Source: VGCC01 sp964495555 (GTDB lineage Bacteria > Actinomycetota > Actinomycetes > S36-B12). From it: a DNA stretch of 6,295 nt. The notes beneath the pieces are model-generated. The model was not told the DNA's origin and did no database searches. It saw nothing but the letters and a program-made list of their open reading frames with translations. The number at the start of each line of letters is the position of its first letter. Positions within the stretch are counted from its first letter, which is position 1. Positions 1-6,126 of the stretch are shown here, one piece after another. The position numbers and the translations under genes are program-made. Location of the stretch: assembly GCA_964495555.1 (NCBI GenBank), contig CAZBWA010000082.1, forward strand, positions 1 to 6,295, read 5' to 3'.

Positions 1-125
1 GGAGCCGTCTGCGCGGGGTCCGCGGCACCGAGAGCGCGGCCGATGCCGGCTGGGTTGATCAGCAGCCCTGCACCGATCACGATGCGGGTGAGGCCGAGCG
101 CGGGAACGACCAGGGGTGGGATCAC
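1..125 (-). CDS. Small membrane protein, DUF4267/DoxX-like, N-terminal fragment
   Basis: Partial gene running off the left edge; 41 residues are visible. It starts at a GTG (123-125 on the plus strand), the only usable start because an in-frame TGA lies four codons upstream. AGGA 7 nt before the start could serve as ribosome binding site. The visible part begins MIPPLVVPALGLTRIVIGAG and continues LLINPAGIGRALG. This is one hydrophobic segment (about residues 4-24) with an Arg at residue 14, followed by a short Gly/Ala-rich loop. That pattern resembles the first helix of DUF4267 or DoxX-like small membrane proteins; the assignment rests on resemblance of a short fragment and is tentative. The gene is divergent from pirin and shares its 71-nt upstream region, so both may answer to the same operator. 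Confidence 0.55.
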   Translation of the reverse strand, partial: MIPPLVVPALGLTRIVIGAGLLINPAGIGRALGAADPAQTA

Positions 126-145
126 GCCTCCATCCTGTCACCGCC

Positions 146-174
146 TTGCCGAATAGATAGTTGAACGCTAAACT
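146..174 (+). promoter_or_regulatory. Predicted sigma70-type promoter of the pirin gene
   Basis: TTGCCG (146-151) and TAAACT (169-174) are separated by 17 nt and fit a housekeeping -35/-10 pair, placing the transcript start near 181 and giving a short leader before the ATG at 197. The -10 box lies inside the palindrome at 157-176, so a protein bound there would block the polymerase. Predicted from sequence pattern only. Confidence 0.5.
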
Positions 175-176
175 AT
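157..176. promoter_or_regulatory. Palindromic operator, probably for a MarR-type repressor
   Basis: The 20-bp site ATAGTTGAACGCTAAACTAT is an imperfect palindrome. The outer six bases on each side pair perfectly, and 8 of the 10 position pairs match, giving the form ATAGTTnAnCGnTnAACTAT. Size, AT-rich arms and a central CG step are typical of sites bound by dimeric winged-helix repressors of the MarR family, which often control divergent genes. It sits between the divergent membrane protein and pirin genes and covers the predicted pirin -10 box. No regulator is encoded in the window, so the assignment to MarR is an inference. Confidence 0.55.
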
Positions 177-183
177 TAGCGAC

Positions 184-190
184 GAAAGGA
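184..190 (+). promoter_or_regulatory. Ribosome binding site that fixes the pirin start
   Basis: GAAAGGA stands 6 nt before the ATG at 197. An upstream in-frame TTG at 161 has no such site and lies inside the operator and -10 region, so the ATG at 197 is preferred. Confidence 0.7.
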
Positions 191-196
191 TGCCCC

Positions 197-1174
197 ATGC
201 CCGCCGCAACCGCCGACACGATGACCCTCCCGCGCCTGGACGTGCGCCCGGAGGCGCGCATGCGCACCGTGAAGACCGTGATCAGTGCACCCCAGGGATT
301 CGAGGGCGAGGGCTTCCCGGTGCGCCGGGCTTTCGCGGGGATCTCCCCCGAAGACCTCGATCCCTTCATCCATATGGATCAGATGGGTGAGGTGGAGTAC
401 GCCCCGGGTGAGCCGAAGGGCACTCCGTGGCATCCGCATCGCGGGTTCGAGACGTTCACGTACCTGATCGACGGGCAGTTCCTGCACCAGGACTCCCACG
501 GTGGTGGGGGCACGATCCTCGAGGGCGGCACGCAGTACATGACGGCCGGCGACGGCATCCTGCATATCGAGACCCCGCCCGAGCAGCTGGTCGAGTCCGG
601 CGGACTGTTCCACGGCGTTCAGTTGTGGATCAACCTGCCTAAGGAGAAGAAGCGCATCGCACCGCAGTACCAGGACCTGCAGGGGCTGGACTCCACCATG
701 GTCACCAGCGCCGATGGCGGAGCGCTCCTACGCATCCTGGCTGGCGAGGTGGGCGCGCACCGCGGTCCGGGTATCTCGCACACCCCGCTGACCATCACCC
801 ATCTCACTCTGGCCCCCGGCGCCCAGGTGGACATCCCGTGGCGCTCGGACTTCAACGCCCTGGCCTACGTCCTCTCGGGATTCGGCACCATCGGCGCTGA
901 GCGCCACCCGATCGCCACCGGGCAGACGGCTGTGCTCGTCAACGGCGACACCATCCGCATCAGCGCCGCACCTGCCCAGGAGAACCGCTCCCCCAACCTC
1001 GAGGTCTTCCTCATCGGTGGAGTGCCGCTGCGCGAGCCCGTCTTCCAGTACGGGCCGTTCGTGATGTGCACACGGGCCGAGGTCATCGAAGCGTTCGAGG
1101 ATTTCCAGGCGGGGCGTTTCGGACAGATCCCGATGAACGCGATCCAGCCGCATCGCCCGAAGGGCAGCGCGTAG
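197..1174 (+). CDS. Pirin family protein (two-domain bicupin)
   Basis: 325 residues, close to the usual pirin length of about 290-320. The N-terminal cupin carries the metal-binding set: His79 and His81 in PWHPHRGFET, then His123 and Glu125 in GILHIETP. These match the four iron ligands of human pirin. The C-terminal cupin (about 195-290) lacks an obvious metal set, as usual in the family. The first 20 or so residues are a loose tail. Bacterial pirins such as E. coli YhhW can open quercetin with dioxygen, and others act as redox-linked regulators; the role here is not known. No signal peptide is seen, so it should be cytosolic. The gene is divergent from a small membrane protein gene across a probable operator, and a DUF5522 gene follows after 21 nt. 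An inducible response to aromatic or oxidative stress is plausible but inferred. Confidence 0.93.
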   Translation: MPAATADTMTLPRLDVRPEARMRTVKTVISAPQGFEGEGFPVRRAFAGISPEDLDPFIHMDQMGEVEYAPGEPKGTPWHPHRGFETFTYLIDGQFLHQDSHGGGGTILEGGTQYMTAGDGILHIETPPEQLVESGGLFHGVQLWINLPKEKKRIAPQYQDLQGLDSTMVTSADGGALLRILAGEVGAHRGPGISHTPLTITHLTLAPGAQVDIPWRSDFNALAYVLSGFGTIGAERHPIATGQTAVLVNGDTIRISAAPAQENRSPNLEVFLIGGVPLREPVFQYGPFVMCTRAEVIEAFEDFQAGRFGQIPMNAIQPHRPKGSA

Positions 1175-1195
1175 TCACCTGGGAGATACTCGGGT

Positions 1196-1423
1196 GTGCG
1201 CGCGGACCCGATGACTCCCCATAGTTCGCGTCTGTCGCCGACGGACGCGAACTATGGGGCGGTGATGGAGGCGCATGCGCAAGCGTGCGCGGGCGGTGCT
1301 CCCGGGTACCTGGACCCACGTACCGGCCTTTTCACGATGACGGCTGCCTACCACCTGCAGCGCGGGACGTGCTGCGACAACGGATGCCGACACTGCCCCT
1401 ACGTCGGGGCCGAGGACGCATGA
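1196..1423 (+). CDS. Small cysteine-rich DUF5522 family protein
   Basis: 75 residues of unknown function. The second half is the family signature: GYLDPRTGLFTMTAAYHLQR (37-56), then GTCCDNGCRHCPY. This gives four cysteines, Cys59, Cys60, Cys64 and Cys67, plus His66, a likely metal or redox site. The family reaches eukaryotes; human C1orf53 carries, as I recall, a very similar motif. The first half, HSSRLSPTDANYG, also looks like family sequence, so the hairpin DNA under it (1217-1259) is probably truly coding. I chose GTG 1196 because GGGAG lies 10 nt upstream; ATG 1211 is in frame but has no ribosome binding site. It starts 21 nt after pirin, and its TGA overlaps the next gene's ATG by 4 nt, which suggests translational coupling to the secreted hydrolase. 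No signal peptide, so cytosolic. Confidence 0.82.
   Translation: MRADPMTPHSSRLSPTDANYGAVMEAHAQACAGGAPGYLDPRTGLFTMTAAYHLQRGTCCDNGCRHCPYVGAEDA
1217..1259. repeat. Long inverted repeat (hairpin) inside the DUF5522 gene
   Basis: CCCCATAGTTCGCGTC (1217-1232) is repeated as its exact reverse complement at 1244-1259. The 11 nt between can extend the stem by one T-G pair and a GTC/GAC step, leaving a 3-nt GCC loop. The whole is a near-perfect 20-bp stem in 43 nt. It begins 42 nt after the pirin stop codon and seven codons into DUF5522. There is no T-run after it, so it is not a classic intrinsic terminator. It could be an mRNA-stabilising 3' end for pirin, an attenuator or translational brake for DUF5522, a protein-binding palindrome, or a copy of a dispersed genomic repeat. 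The repeat itself is certain; its role is not. Confidence 0.9.
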
Positions 1424-2934
1424 GAACACGCATCGCCGTCTCAACTCTCGCCCTGGCCCTGCTTCTCCCGGCCACCGCGCACGCGGCTCCCTCCGTGGAG
1501 GCCCTCGGTGCGTGGTCCATGGTGCCCATGTCGAAGGACGCGGATGGGGACGGCTTCATCGACGGGGACGGAGGCGTGCCCAAGCGCGGTGCCTTGAGCG
1601 CCTCACCGTCGCCCCGATTCGTCGGCGCCGACAACTTCATCGCCCAACCCCACGAGCGCCTGATCGGCGGCGCGCTCTCCTGGCACCTGAATCCTCGCGG
1701 GTATCCGGTGCGACTCGATGCCTGCGACTCTCGCGGATCGACCTACCGCTGGCGCATCTTCCAAGGGGATCAACTCGTCCGCAGCACGAAACTGAGGAAG
1801 CTCACCGCACGGAAATGCGCGACGACGGTGATGCTGCCCGAGGGTTCCTATCGCCTGGACTTGGAGGTGCGATCGGGAGCCACCACGGCCAGCGCGAAGC
1901 TCACGGCCACCGTCGACAACATCCTGTTCGTCTCTATGGGTGATTCCTACGCTTCCGGCGAGGGCAATCCACGCAATGTCGAGGCGTTCCTGGCCCAGGG
2001 CGCCGCCGGTTTTACGCCCTACTGGGATTCCGACCCCTGCAACCGCAGCACGCATGGTGCGCCCGCGCAAGCCGCACTCCGCCTCGAGAAAGCGTCCCCG
2101 AAGACGTCGGTCACGTTCGTCTACGTGGCGTGCACCGGTGCCACGATCACTGCCGGAATCCTCGGTGCACAACGCGCTAACGGTCAGGACTCGAGCCAGA
2201 TCGAGCAGGCGGCAGCGATCATCGGTGACCGCACCATCGACGTTCTCACCCTGTCCGTCGGTGGCAACGACGTCGGCTTCACCTCGATCCTGTCCGCGTG
2301 CGCGTTGGCGCAGAACTGTCCGCTCGCGAAGGCCCCCTTCGGCTCCCTGGCATCCTTCCCCTCGGTGCAGGACGGTGTGCAGACGCGCACGGCCGGTCTG
2401 CCCGCGGCCTTCGATCGGATCGCACGGTGCCTCACTGGACCGACGTGCGTCCTCGCCGACGGTAGGGCCATCCCCCCACTGCGGGTCGCGAATGCCGGCC
2501 GTGTGGTGCCGACGCTGTACCCGGACATCACCAGGAGTGCGGCCGGGGCACCCTGTACCTACCTCACGATCACGGATGCGGACTTCGCGTGGGCGCGGGA
2601 CACCATGCTCACGCCCGCCGCGACGAACCCCTTCCCTTACCGGACCGAGCAAGGCTCGACGGTGAACCTCACCACGAATGCCGGAACACTCAACGGAACC
2701 CTGCTCACCACGAATCGCCTGGGATGGTCCCCGGCCGTGGGCACCTGGGGGGCGTCCGGGGAGTCCAAGGTCGGTCGGGGCGTGTGCGCGGGTGACGATG
2801 CCTGGGTGTTCGGCGTGACCGGGCTGGTCGGGTTCACCAGTGGTTCCTTCCATCCCAATCCCCAGGGCCAGCAGGCCATGGGCAAGCAGATCGCCGCGGC
2901 GGTCGCATCCGTGCTCGGCGCACGGCTTCGCTAA
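1420..2934 (+). CDS. Secreted SGNH/GDSL hydrolase (esterase/lipase) with N-terminal beta domain
   Basis: 504 residues. MRTRIAVSTLALALLLPATA is a Sec signal peptide, with likely cleavage after AHA (residue 22). The start is the ATG with GAGGA 3 nt upstream; it overlaps the DUF5522 stop codon by 4 nt. Residues 40-48 (DADGDGFID) form an EF-hand or thrombospondin type-3-like calcium loop. About 90-166 looks like an Ig-type beta domain. The hydrolase follows: block I GDSYASGEG with nucleophile Ser176, Gly in ACTGAT (about 237-242), block III SVGGNDVGF with Asn283, and block V SFHPNPQGQ with catalytic His478. The Asp usually three residues before this His is Gly475, so catalysis may rest on a Ser-His dyad, as known for the Streptomyces scabies esterase. 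Ten cysteines in the mature protein suggest disulfides and extracellular action. Substrate is unknown; an ester of a lipid or polysaccharide is likely. A Gfo/Idh/MocA gene follows after 9 nt. Confidence 0.9.
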   Translation: MRTRIAVSTLALALLLPATAHAAPSVEALGAWSMVPMSKDADGDGFIDGDGGVPKRGALSASPSPRFVGADNFIAQPHERLIGGALSWHLNPRGYPVRLDACDSRGSTYRWRIFQGDQLVRSTKLRKLTARKCATTVMLPEGSYRLDLEVRSGATTASAKLTATVDNILFVSMGDSYASGEGNPRNVEAFLAQGAAGFTPYWDSDPCNRSTHGAPAQAALRLEKASPKTSVTFVYVACTGATITAGILGAQRANGQDSSQIEQAAAIIGDRTIDVLTLSVGGNDVGFTSILSACALAQNCPLAKAPFGSLASFPSVQDGVQTRTAGLPAAFDRIARCLTGPTCVLADGRAIPPLRVANAGRVVPTLYPDITRSAAGAPCTYLTITDADFAWARDTMLTPAATNPFPYRTEQGSTVNLTTNAGTLNGTLLTTNRLGWSPAVGTWGASGESKVGRGVCAGDDAWVFGVTGLVGFTSGSFHPNPQGQQAMGKQIAAAVASVLGARLR

Positions 2935-2943
2935 CGTCCCGCC

Positions 2944-3954
2944 ATGCGTGTCGGTCTCCTTGCCTACGGTGCCATCGGGCACGAGCACAATCGCGCGATC
3001 CAGAGCGTGCCCGGCTGGGAACTCACCGCCGTCTGCGACGTCAACCCCGACCGCATCGCCGCCGCCCAGGAGCTCGCACCCAACGCGCGTGGTTTCGCCG
3101 ATGCCACCGAGATGCTGGACTCGGGACTCGTGGACATCGTGGTGGTCTCCACACCACCCAACACCCACTACGAGTGGGCGCGGGCGGCCCTGGAGCGCGG
3201 AATCCACGTGGTCCTGGAGAAGCCCATGGCTCTCACGGCGGCCCAGTGCGACGAACTGCTCCGACTCGCAGAAGACAAGGATCTGACCCTCGTCGTCTAT
3301 CAGAATCGACGCTTCGACCCGGACTACGTGACCATGCGGCGGTTGATCCGCGAAGGCGCGATCGGTGAACTCTTCAGTTACGAGGGGTTCGTCGGCGGCT
3401 ACTCACGACCCTGCGACTACTGGCACTCCGATGCCGAGGTCTCGGGCGGTGCCATCTTCGATTGGGGCTCCCACTACATCGATCAGATCCTGGATCTCTT
3501 CGGCACCGACATCGCGCACGTCACTGGCGTCAATCACAAGCGTCACTGGCTGCATGCCACGAACGCCGACCACGCCGAGGTGACGATCACATTCGCTGAC
3601 GGCCGCCAGGCCCGATTCATCAATACCGATCTCGCAGCTGCACGACGGCCGAAGTTCTACGCCCTCGGCACCACCGGTGCGATCGTCGGCGACTGGGACC
3701 CCGCAGCCGAGCCCGCCGTCGCCGACCTGCCCGCGGTGATCACCCTCCACCTCCCCGGTGAGGGACCCCGCACCGTTGCACTCGACGACGTCAGCCCCTT
3801 CACCTTCCATCGGGAGCTGGCCGCGCACCTCGCCAGCGGCGACCCGATGCAGGTGCTGCCCCTCCACTCCCGCAACGTCGTCGCCGTGATGGAGGCCGCA
3901 GAGGAATCGGCCGCGCACGGGAACGCCCCCGTGGTCCCGGAGATCATCCGGTGA
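2944..3954 (+). CDS. Gfo/Idh/MocA family oxidoreductase, YvaA/YdgJ-like
   Basis: 336 residues. The N-terminal Rossmann fold has AYGAIG (7-12), in which the first Gly of the usual GxGxxG is Ala7. Asp32 at the end of the second strand favours NAD. The family's EKP motif is at 92-94, followed by YQNRRFD (119-125), seen in the YvaA/YdgJ branch of inositol-type dehydrogenases. The catalytic stretch GGAIFDWGSHYID gives Asp173, His177 and Asp180, the standard inositol-dehydrogenase set. The rest is the C-terminal substrate domain. Such enzymes oxidise or reduce a sugar, inositol or sugar derivative in the cytosol; the substrate cannot be read here. The gene begins 9 nt after the hydrolase gene with no clear Shine-Dalgarno sequence, which hints at coupled translation. 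Its stop overlaps the next start by 4 nt. Confidence 0.9.
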   Translation: MRVGLLAYGAIGHEHNRAIQSVPGWELTAVCDVNPDRIAAAQELAPNARGFADATEMLDSGLVDIVVVSTPPNTHYEWARAALERGIHVVLEKPMALTAAQCDELLRLAEDKDLTLVVYQNRRFDPDYVTMRRLIREGAIGELFSYEGFVGGYSRPCDYWHSDAEVSGGAIFDWGSHYIDQILDLFGTDIAHVTGVNHKRHWLHATNADHAEVTITFADGRQARFINTDLAAARRPKFYALGTTGAIVGDWDPAAEPAVADLPAVITLHLPGEGPRTVALDDVSPFTFHRELAAHLASGDPMQVLPLHSRNVVAVMEAAEESAAHGNAPVVPEIIR

Positions 3955-4889
3955 CCGTGCGGTGGGGAGTCCTCGGTGCGGGCTGGCTCGTAGGTCAGGC
4001 CACCGCCGCTGCGATCCACAACGCGCCCAGCGCGACCCTCTATGCCACCGGTGCCCGCGACATCGACCGCGCCCGCGCAACGGAGCCGCAGGTCGCCTAC
4101 GACTCCTACCGGGCCGTGGTGGAGGACCCGAACGTCGACGCGGTCTACATCTGCCTGGCCAACGACGCCCACCTGCCGTGGATCGAGGCGTCGCTCGCCG
4201 CGGGCAAGCACGTCCTGTGCGAGAAGCCGATGGTGCTCACCGAGGACCAGGCGAGACACGCCTTCGCCCTGGCGGAGAAGGCCGGGCTGCACCTGGTCGA
4301 GGCCACCTGGTCCCGCTGGCACCCCCGCATGCGCCGCATCGTGGAGTTGGCCACGTCCGGTGCGCTCGGACCCGTCGAGAACTACCTGGCGACCTTCACG
4401 TTCCAGGGTGTCAGCCCGGGTAACTATCGGCTCTCACCCGCCCACGGGGGCGGGGCGCTCTACGACGTCGGGATCTACCCACTGCACTCCCTCATGGCCT
4501 GCCTCCCAGTGGTCGAGGAGTTCCCCGTCGTCGAGGTGGCACGCGAGATGGGTGGCGAGGGCGTGGACATGACCACCCAGGCGACCCTCACCTGGGGTGG
4601 CGACACCCGCGCGGCCATCGCCGGATCGTTCGTGCTCCCGGCCTCCCAACGGCTGACCGTCCGCGGCCCCGAGGGCGAGGTGCGGGTCACCGACAACGAG
4701 GCATTCGCGACATGGCGCGCAGCCACGTCGCTCTGGGTCAACGGCCACATCGAGGAGTTCCCCGAGGTCGACGCCTACCAGATCATGTTCGAGGAGATGA
4801 GCAATCGGATCCTCGGAGGGGACGGATGGCTCCTCCCGGCACGGGATTCCATCCGGGTCGCCCGCGCCGTCGACTCCCTCCTTTGGTAA
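3951..4889 (+). CDS. Gfo/Idh/MocA family oxidoreductase, GFOR/dihydrodiol dehydrogenase-like
   Basis: 312 residues from a GTG that overlaps the preceding TGA (GTGA), with GGAG 9 nt upstream. The Rossmann motif is GAGWLVG (9-15). After the second strand, TGARD (33-37) has Arg36 where NAD enzymes have an acidic residue, suggesting NADP. EKP is at 91-93, followed by VEATWSRWHPRM (116-127), a mark of the dihydrodiol dehydrogenase branch. The catalytic stretch GGGALYDVGIYPLHS carries Asp172 and Tyr176; Tyr replaces the His of inositol-type enzymes, as in glucose-fructose oxidoreductase. It is therefore not a recent copy of the gene before it, and the two may catalyse different steps or redox directions. 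No signal peptide is seen, so it should be cytosolic. Substrate is unknown. A tRNA gene follows 13 nt after the stop. Confidence 0.9.
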   Translation: MTVRWGVLGAGWLVGQATAAAIHNAPSATLYATGARDIDRARATEPQVAYDSYRAVVEDPNVDAVYICLANDAHLPWIEASLAAGKHVLCEKPMVLTEDQARHAFALAEKAGLHLVEATWSRWHPRMRRIVELATSGALGPVENYLATFTFQGVSPGNYRLSPAHGGGALYDVGIYPLHSLMACLPVVEEFPVVEVAREMGGEGVDMTTQATLTWGGDTRAAIAGSFVLPASQRLTVRGPEGEVRVTDNEAFATWRAATSLWVNGHIEEFPEVDAYQIMFEEMSNRILGGDGWLLPARDSIRVARAVDSLLW

Positions 4890-4902
4890 GTTTCGAGACC
4901 TC

Positions 4903-4975
<73 letters not shown>

Positions 4976-5058
4976 CTCGTACGGAACATCTCTGCTGTCG
5001 GATCGACTCCTCGGAGCACCAGGCTCGGTTTGTGCGTGACGTTCGAATCGACTTTGAA

Positions 5059-6066
5059 CTAGCGAGCGTCCGATCCAGCGGCGCTTGTGGCGGCGAGACG
5101 CGTGGCAAAGGGCGAGAGGGCGAGCATGACCAGCACAGTCACCACCACACCGACCAGCGTTGCTCCCAGCCGCTGCTCGGCGACAGCATCCACCGTGGAG
5201 CCAGCACTCTCGAGCAGGACGATGGCCGGAGTGAGGACTGTGGCATAGAGCCAGTAGGGACGCCCTTGCAGCATGAAGAAGAAGGCGGCCATGAGGAAGG
5301 CGACACCCGCGAGGTAGAGGAGACCCCCGCGGGGCAGAACAGCGCCGACCAGGATCGCGATGATGAATCCGAGGATGGTGCCCGCGGCACGATGGACGGC
5401 CTTCCGAAAGCCGGCACCCAAGGTGGGTTGGAAGACAACGAGGATCGTCAGGATGATCCAGCCACCCGTGTGGCCAAGATCTAAGTTGACGACGAACCAG
5501 GTCGCCACTGCAACGAGGAAAGCCAACACCACGCTGAACGGGAGCAACCGCACCGGATCCAGAGCGGTGTGTTCACGGACGTGCATCCGGTGGCGCAGCA
5601 GGAACATCACCAGAGTCGCCCAGAGCGCGGAGACGAGCGTGACCAGAGCTACATAGAGCGGAGCCACGATCGGGACATCCGACGAAACGGGTGAAGCGAC
5701 GATGAAGCCGAGCGTTATGACGGTCATGATCAGGGCGTCGTGCATCCCCACCTTGGCCGCATATCCGCGAAGGAAGGCTGCGACAGCGAGCACCGCTGCC
5801 GCAAGCCACGGGTTCGGTGCCGCCCAGTCGGCAAGGCCCGCAAACAGGGAGAAGGGCAGAGCGATCACCAGGCCGGTGCGCCAGCCGGTGCCGCCCATGC
5901 AGGCGATGAACACCGTGAGCCCGGCGAGGATCGCAGTGTTGACCCCTGCGGTCCAGCCGAGCAGCCCCATCACTACCGCTGGGGCAAAACCCGCGATGAC
6001 CATCAGGGCTACGTCGACTGCCAGCGTCCTTACCTGCCGCCGAGTGGAACCCACGGGCCAATCCAA
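5059..6066 (-). CDS. FUSC family membrane protein (fusaric acid resistance-like)
   Basis: 335 residues if started at TTG 6066, or 341 from the in-frame ATT at 6084. It is almost wholly hydrophobic, with about ten to twelve membrane helices spread over residues 17-318 and a hydrophilic loop near 158-172 (RHRMHVREHTALDP). VFQPTLGAGFRKAVHRAAGT (211-230) and the following ILGFIIAILVG form the signature of FUSC/YccS-type proteins. FIACMGGTGWRTGLVIALPF (53-72) resembles it, so the protein seems built from two similar halves. Larger FUSC relatives export aromatic acids or fusaric acid, often with partner subunits. This one is short, lacks a soluble domain and has no membrane fusion partner nearby, so export is only a reasonable guess. 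The gene follows an aquaporin-type gene by 60 nt on the same strand and converges on tRNA-Lys. The short tail is Ala/Ser-rich. Confidence 0.83.
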   Translation of the reverse strand: MDWPVGSTRRQVRTLAVDVALMVIAGFAPAVVMGLLGWTAGVNTAILAGLTVFIACMGGTGWRTGLVIALPFSLFAGLADWAAPNPWLAAAVLAVAAFLRGYAAKVGMHDALIMTVITLGFIVASPVSSDVPIVAPLYVALVTLVSALWATLVMFLLRHRMHVREHTALDPVRLLPFSVVLAFLVAVATWFVVNLDLGHTGGWIILTILVVFQPTLGAGFRKAVHRAAGTILGFIIAILVGAVLPRGGLLYLAGVAFLMAAFFFMLQGRPYWLYATVLTPAIVLLESAGSTVDAVAEQRLGATLVGVVVTVLVMLALSPFATRLAATSAAGSDAR

Positions 6067-6081
6067 CCGCGTCGGAACGCT

Positions 6082-6095
6082 AATCGGGTCTCCTC
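6082..6095 (-). promoter_or_regulatory. Strong ribosome binding site before an ATT codon (FUSC start)
   Basis: Read on the minus strand, GAGGAG (6090-6095) is followed after 5 nt by ATT (6082-6084), in frame with the FUSC protein and six codons before TTG 6066. No ATG, GTG or TTG lies at proper distance; the TTG is 23 nt away. An in-frame TAG upstream (6127-6129, also the stop of the preceding gene), with no ATG or GTG between, rules out an earlier standard start. Translation may begin at ATT, or at TTG 6066 or GTG 6054 without a good site. Confidence 0.45.
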
Positions 6096-6126
6096 GGGAA
6101 TATGAGTCGATGTCTCTCGACGCGTA

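Noticed and set aside
161..196. TTG 161 as an upstream pirin start
   Set aside because: It falls inside the operator and -10 box and has no ribosome binding site; ATG 197 has GAAAGGA 6 nt upstream.
1285..1419. 45-codon upstream extension of the SGNH hydrolase frame
   Set aside because: It is the shadow of DUF5522, and a signal peptide begins exactly at ATG 1420.
1603..3207. A 534-codon open frame on the minus strand
   Set aside because: It lies antisense to the SGNH hydrolase and the next gene, crosses their boundary and has Gly/Arg-rich sequence with no domain. GC-rich DNA leaves such antisense frames open.
3403..4322. Two long minus-strand frames under the oxidoreductase genes
   Set aside because: Both are antisense to clearly conserved enzymes and show no recognisable domain.
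5038..5070. Inverted repeat GACGTTCG / CGAGCGTC as a terminator between tRNA and FUSC
   Set aside because: The stem is 8 bp with a G-T pair and a 17-nt loop, and no T-run follows on either strand.
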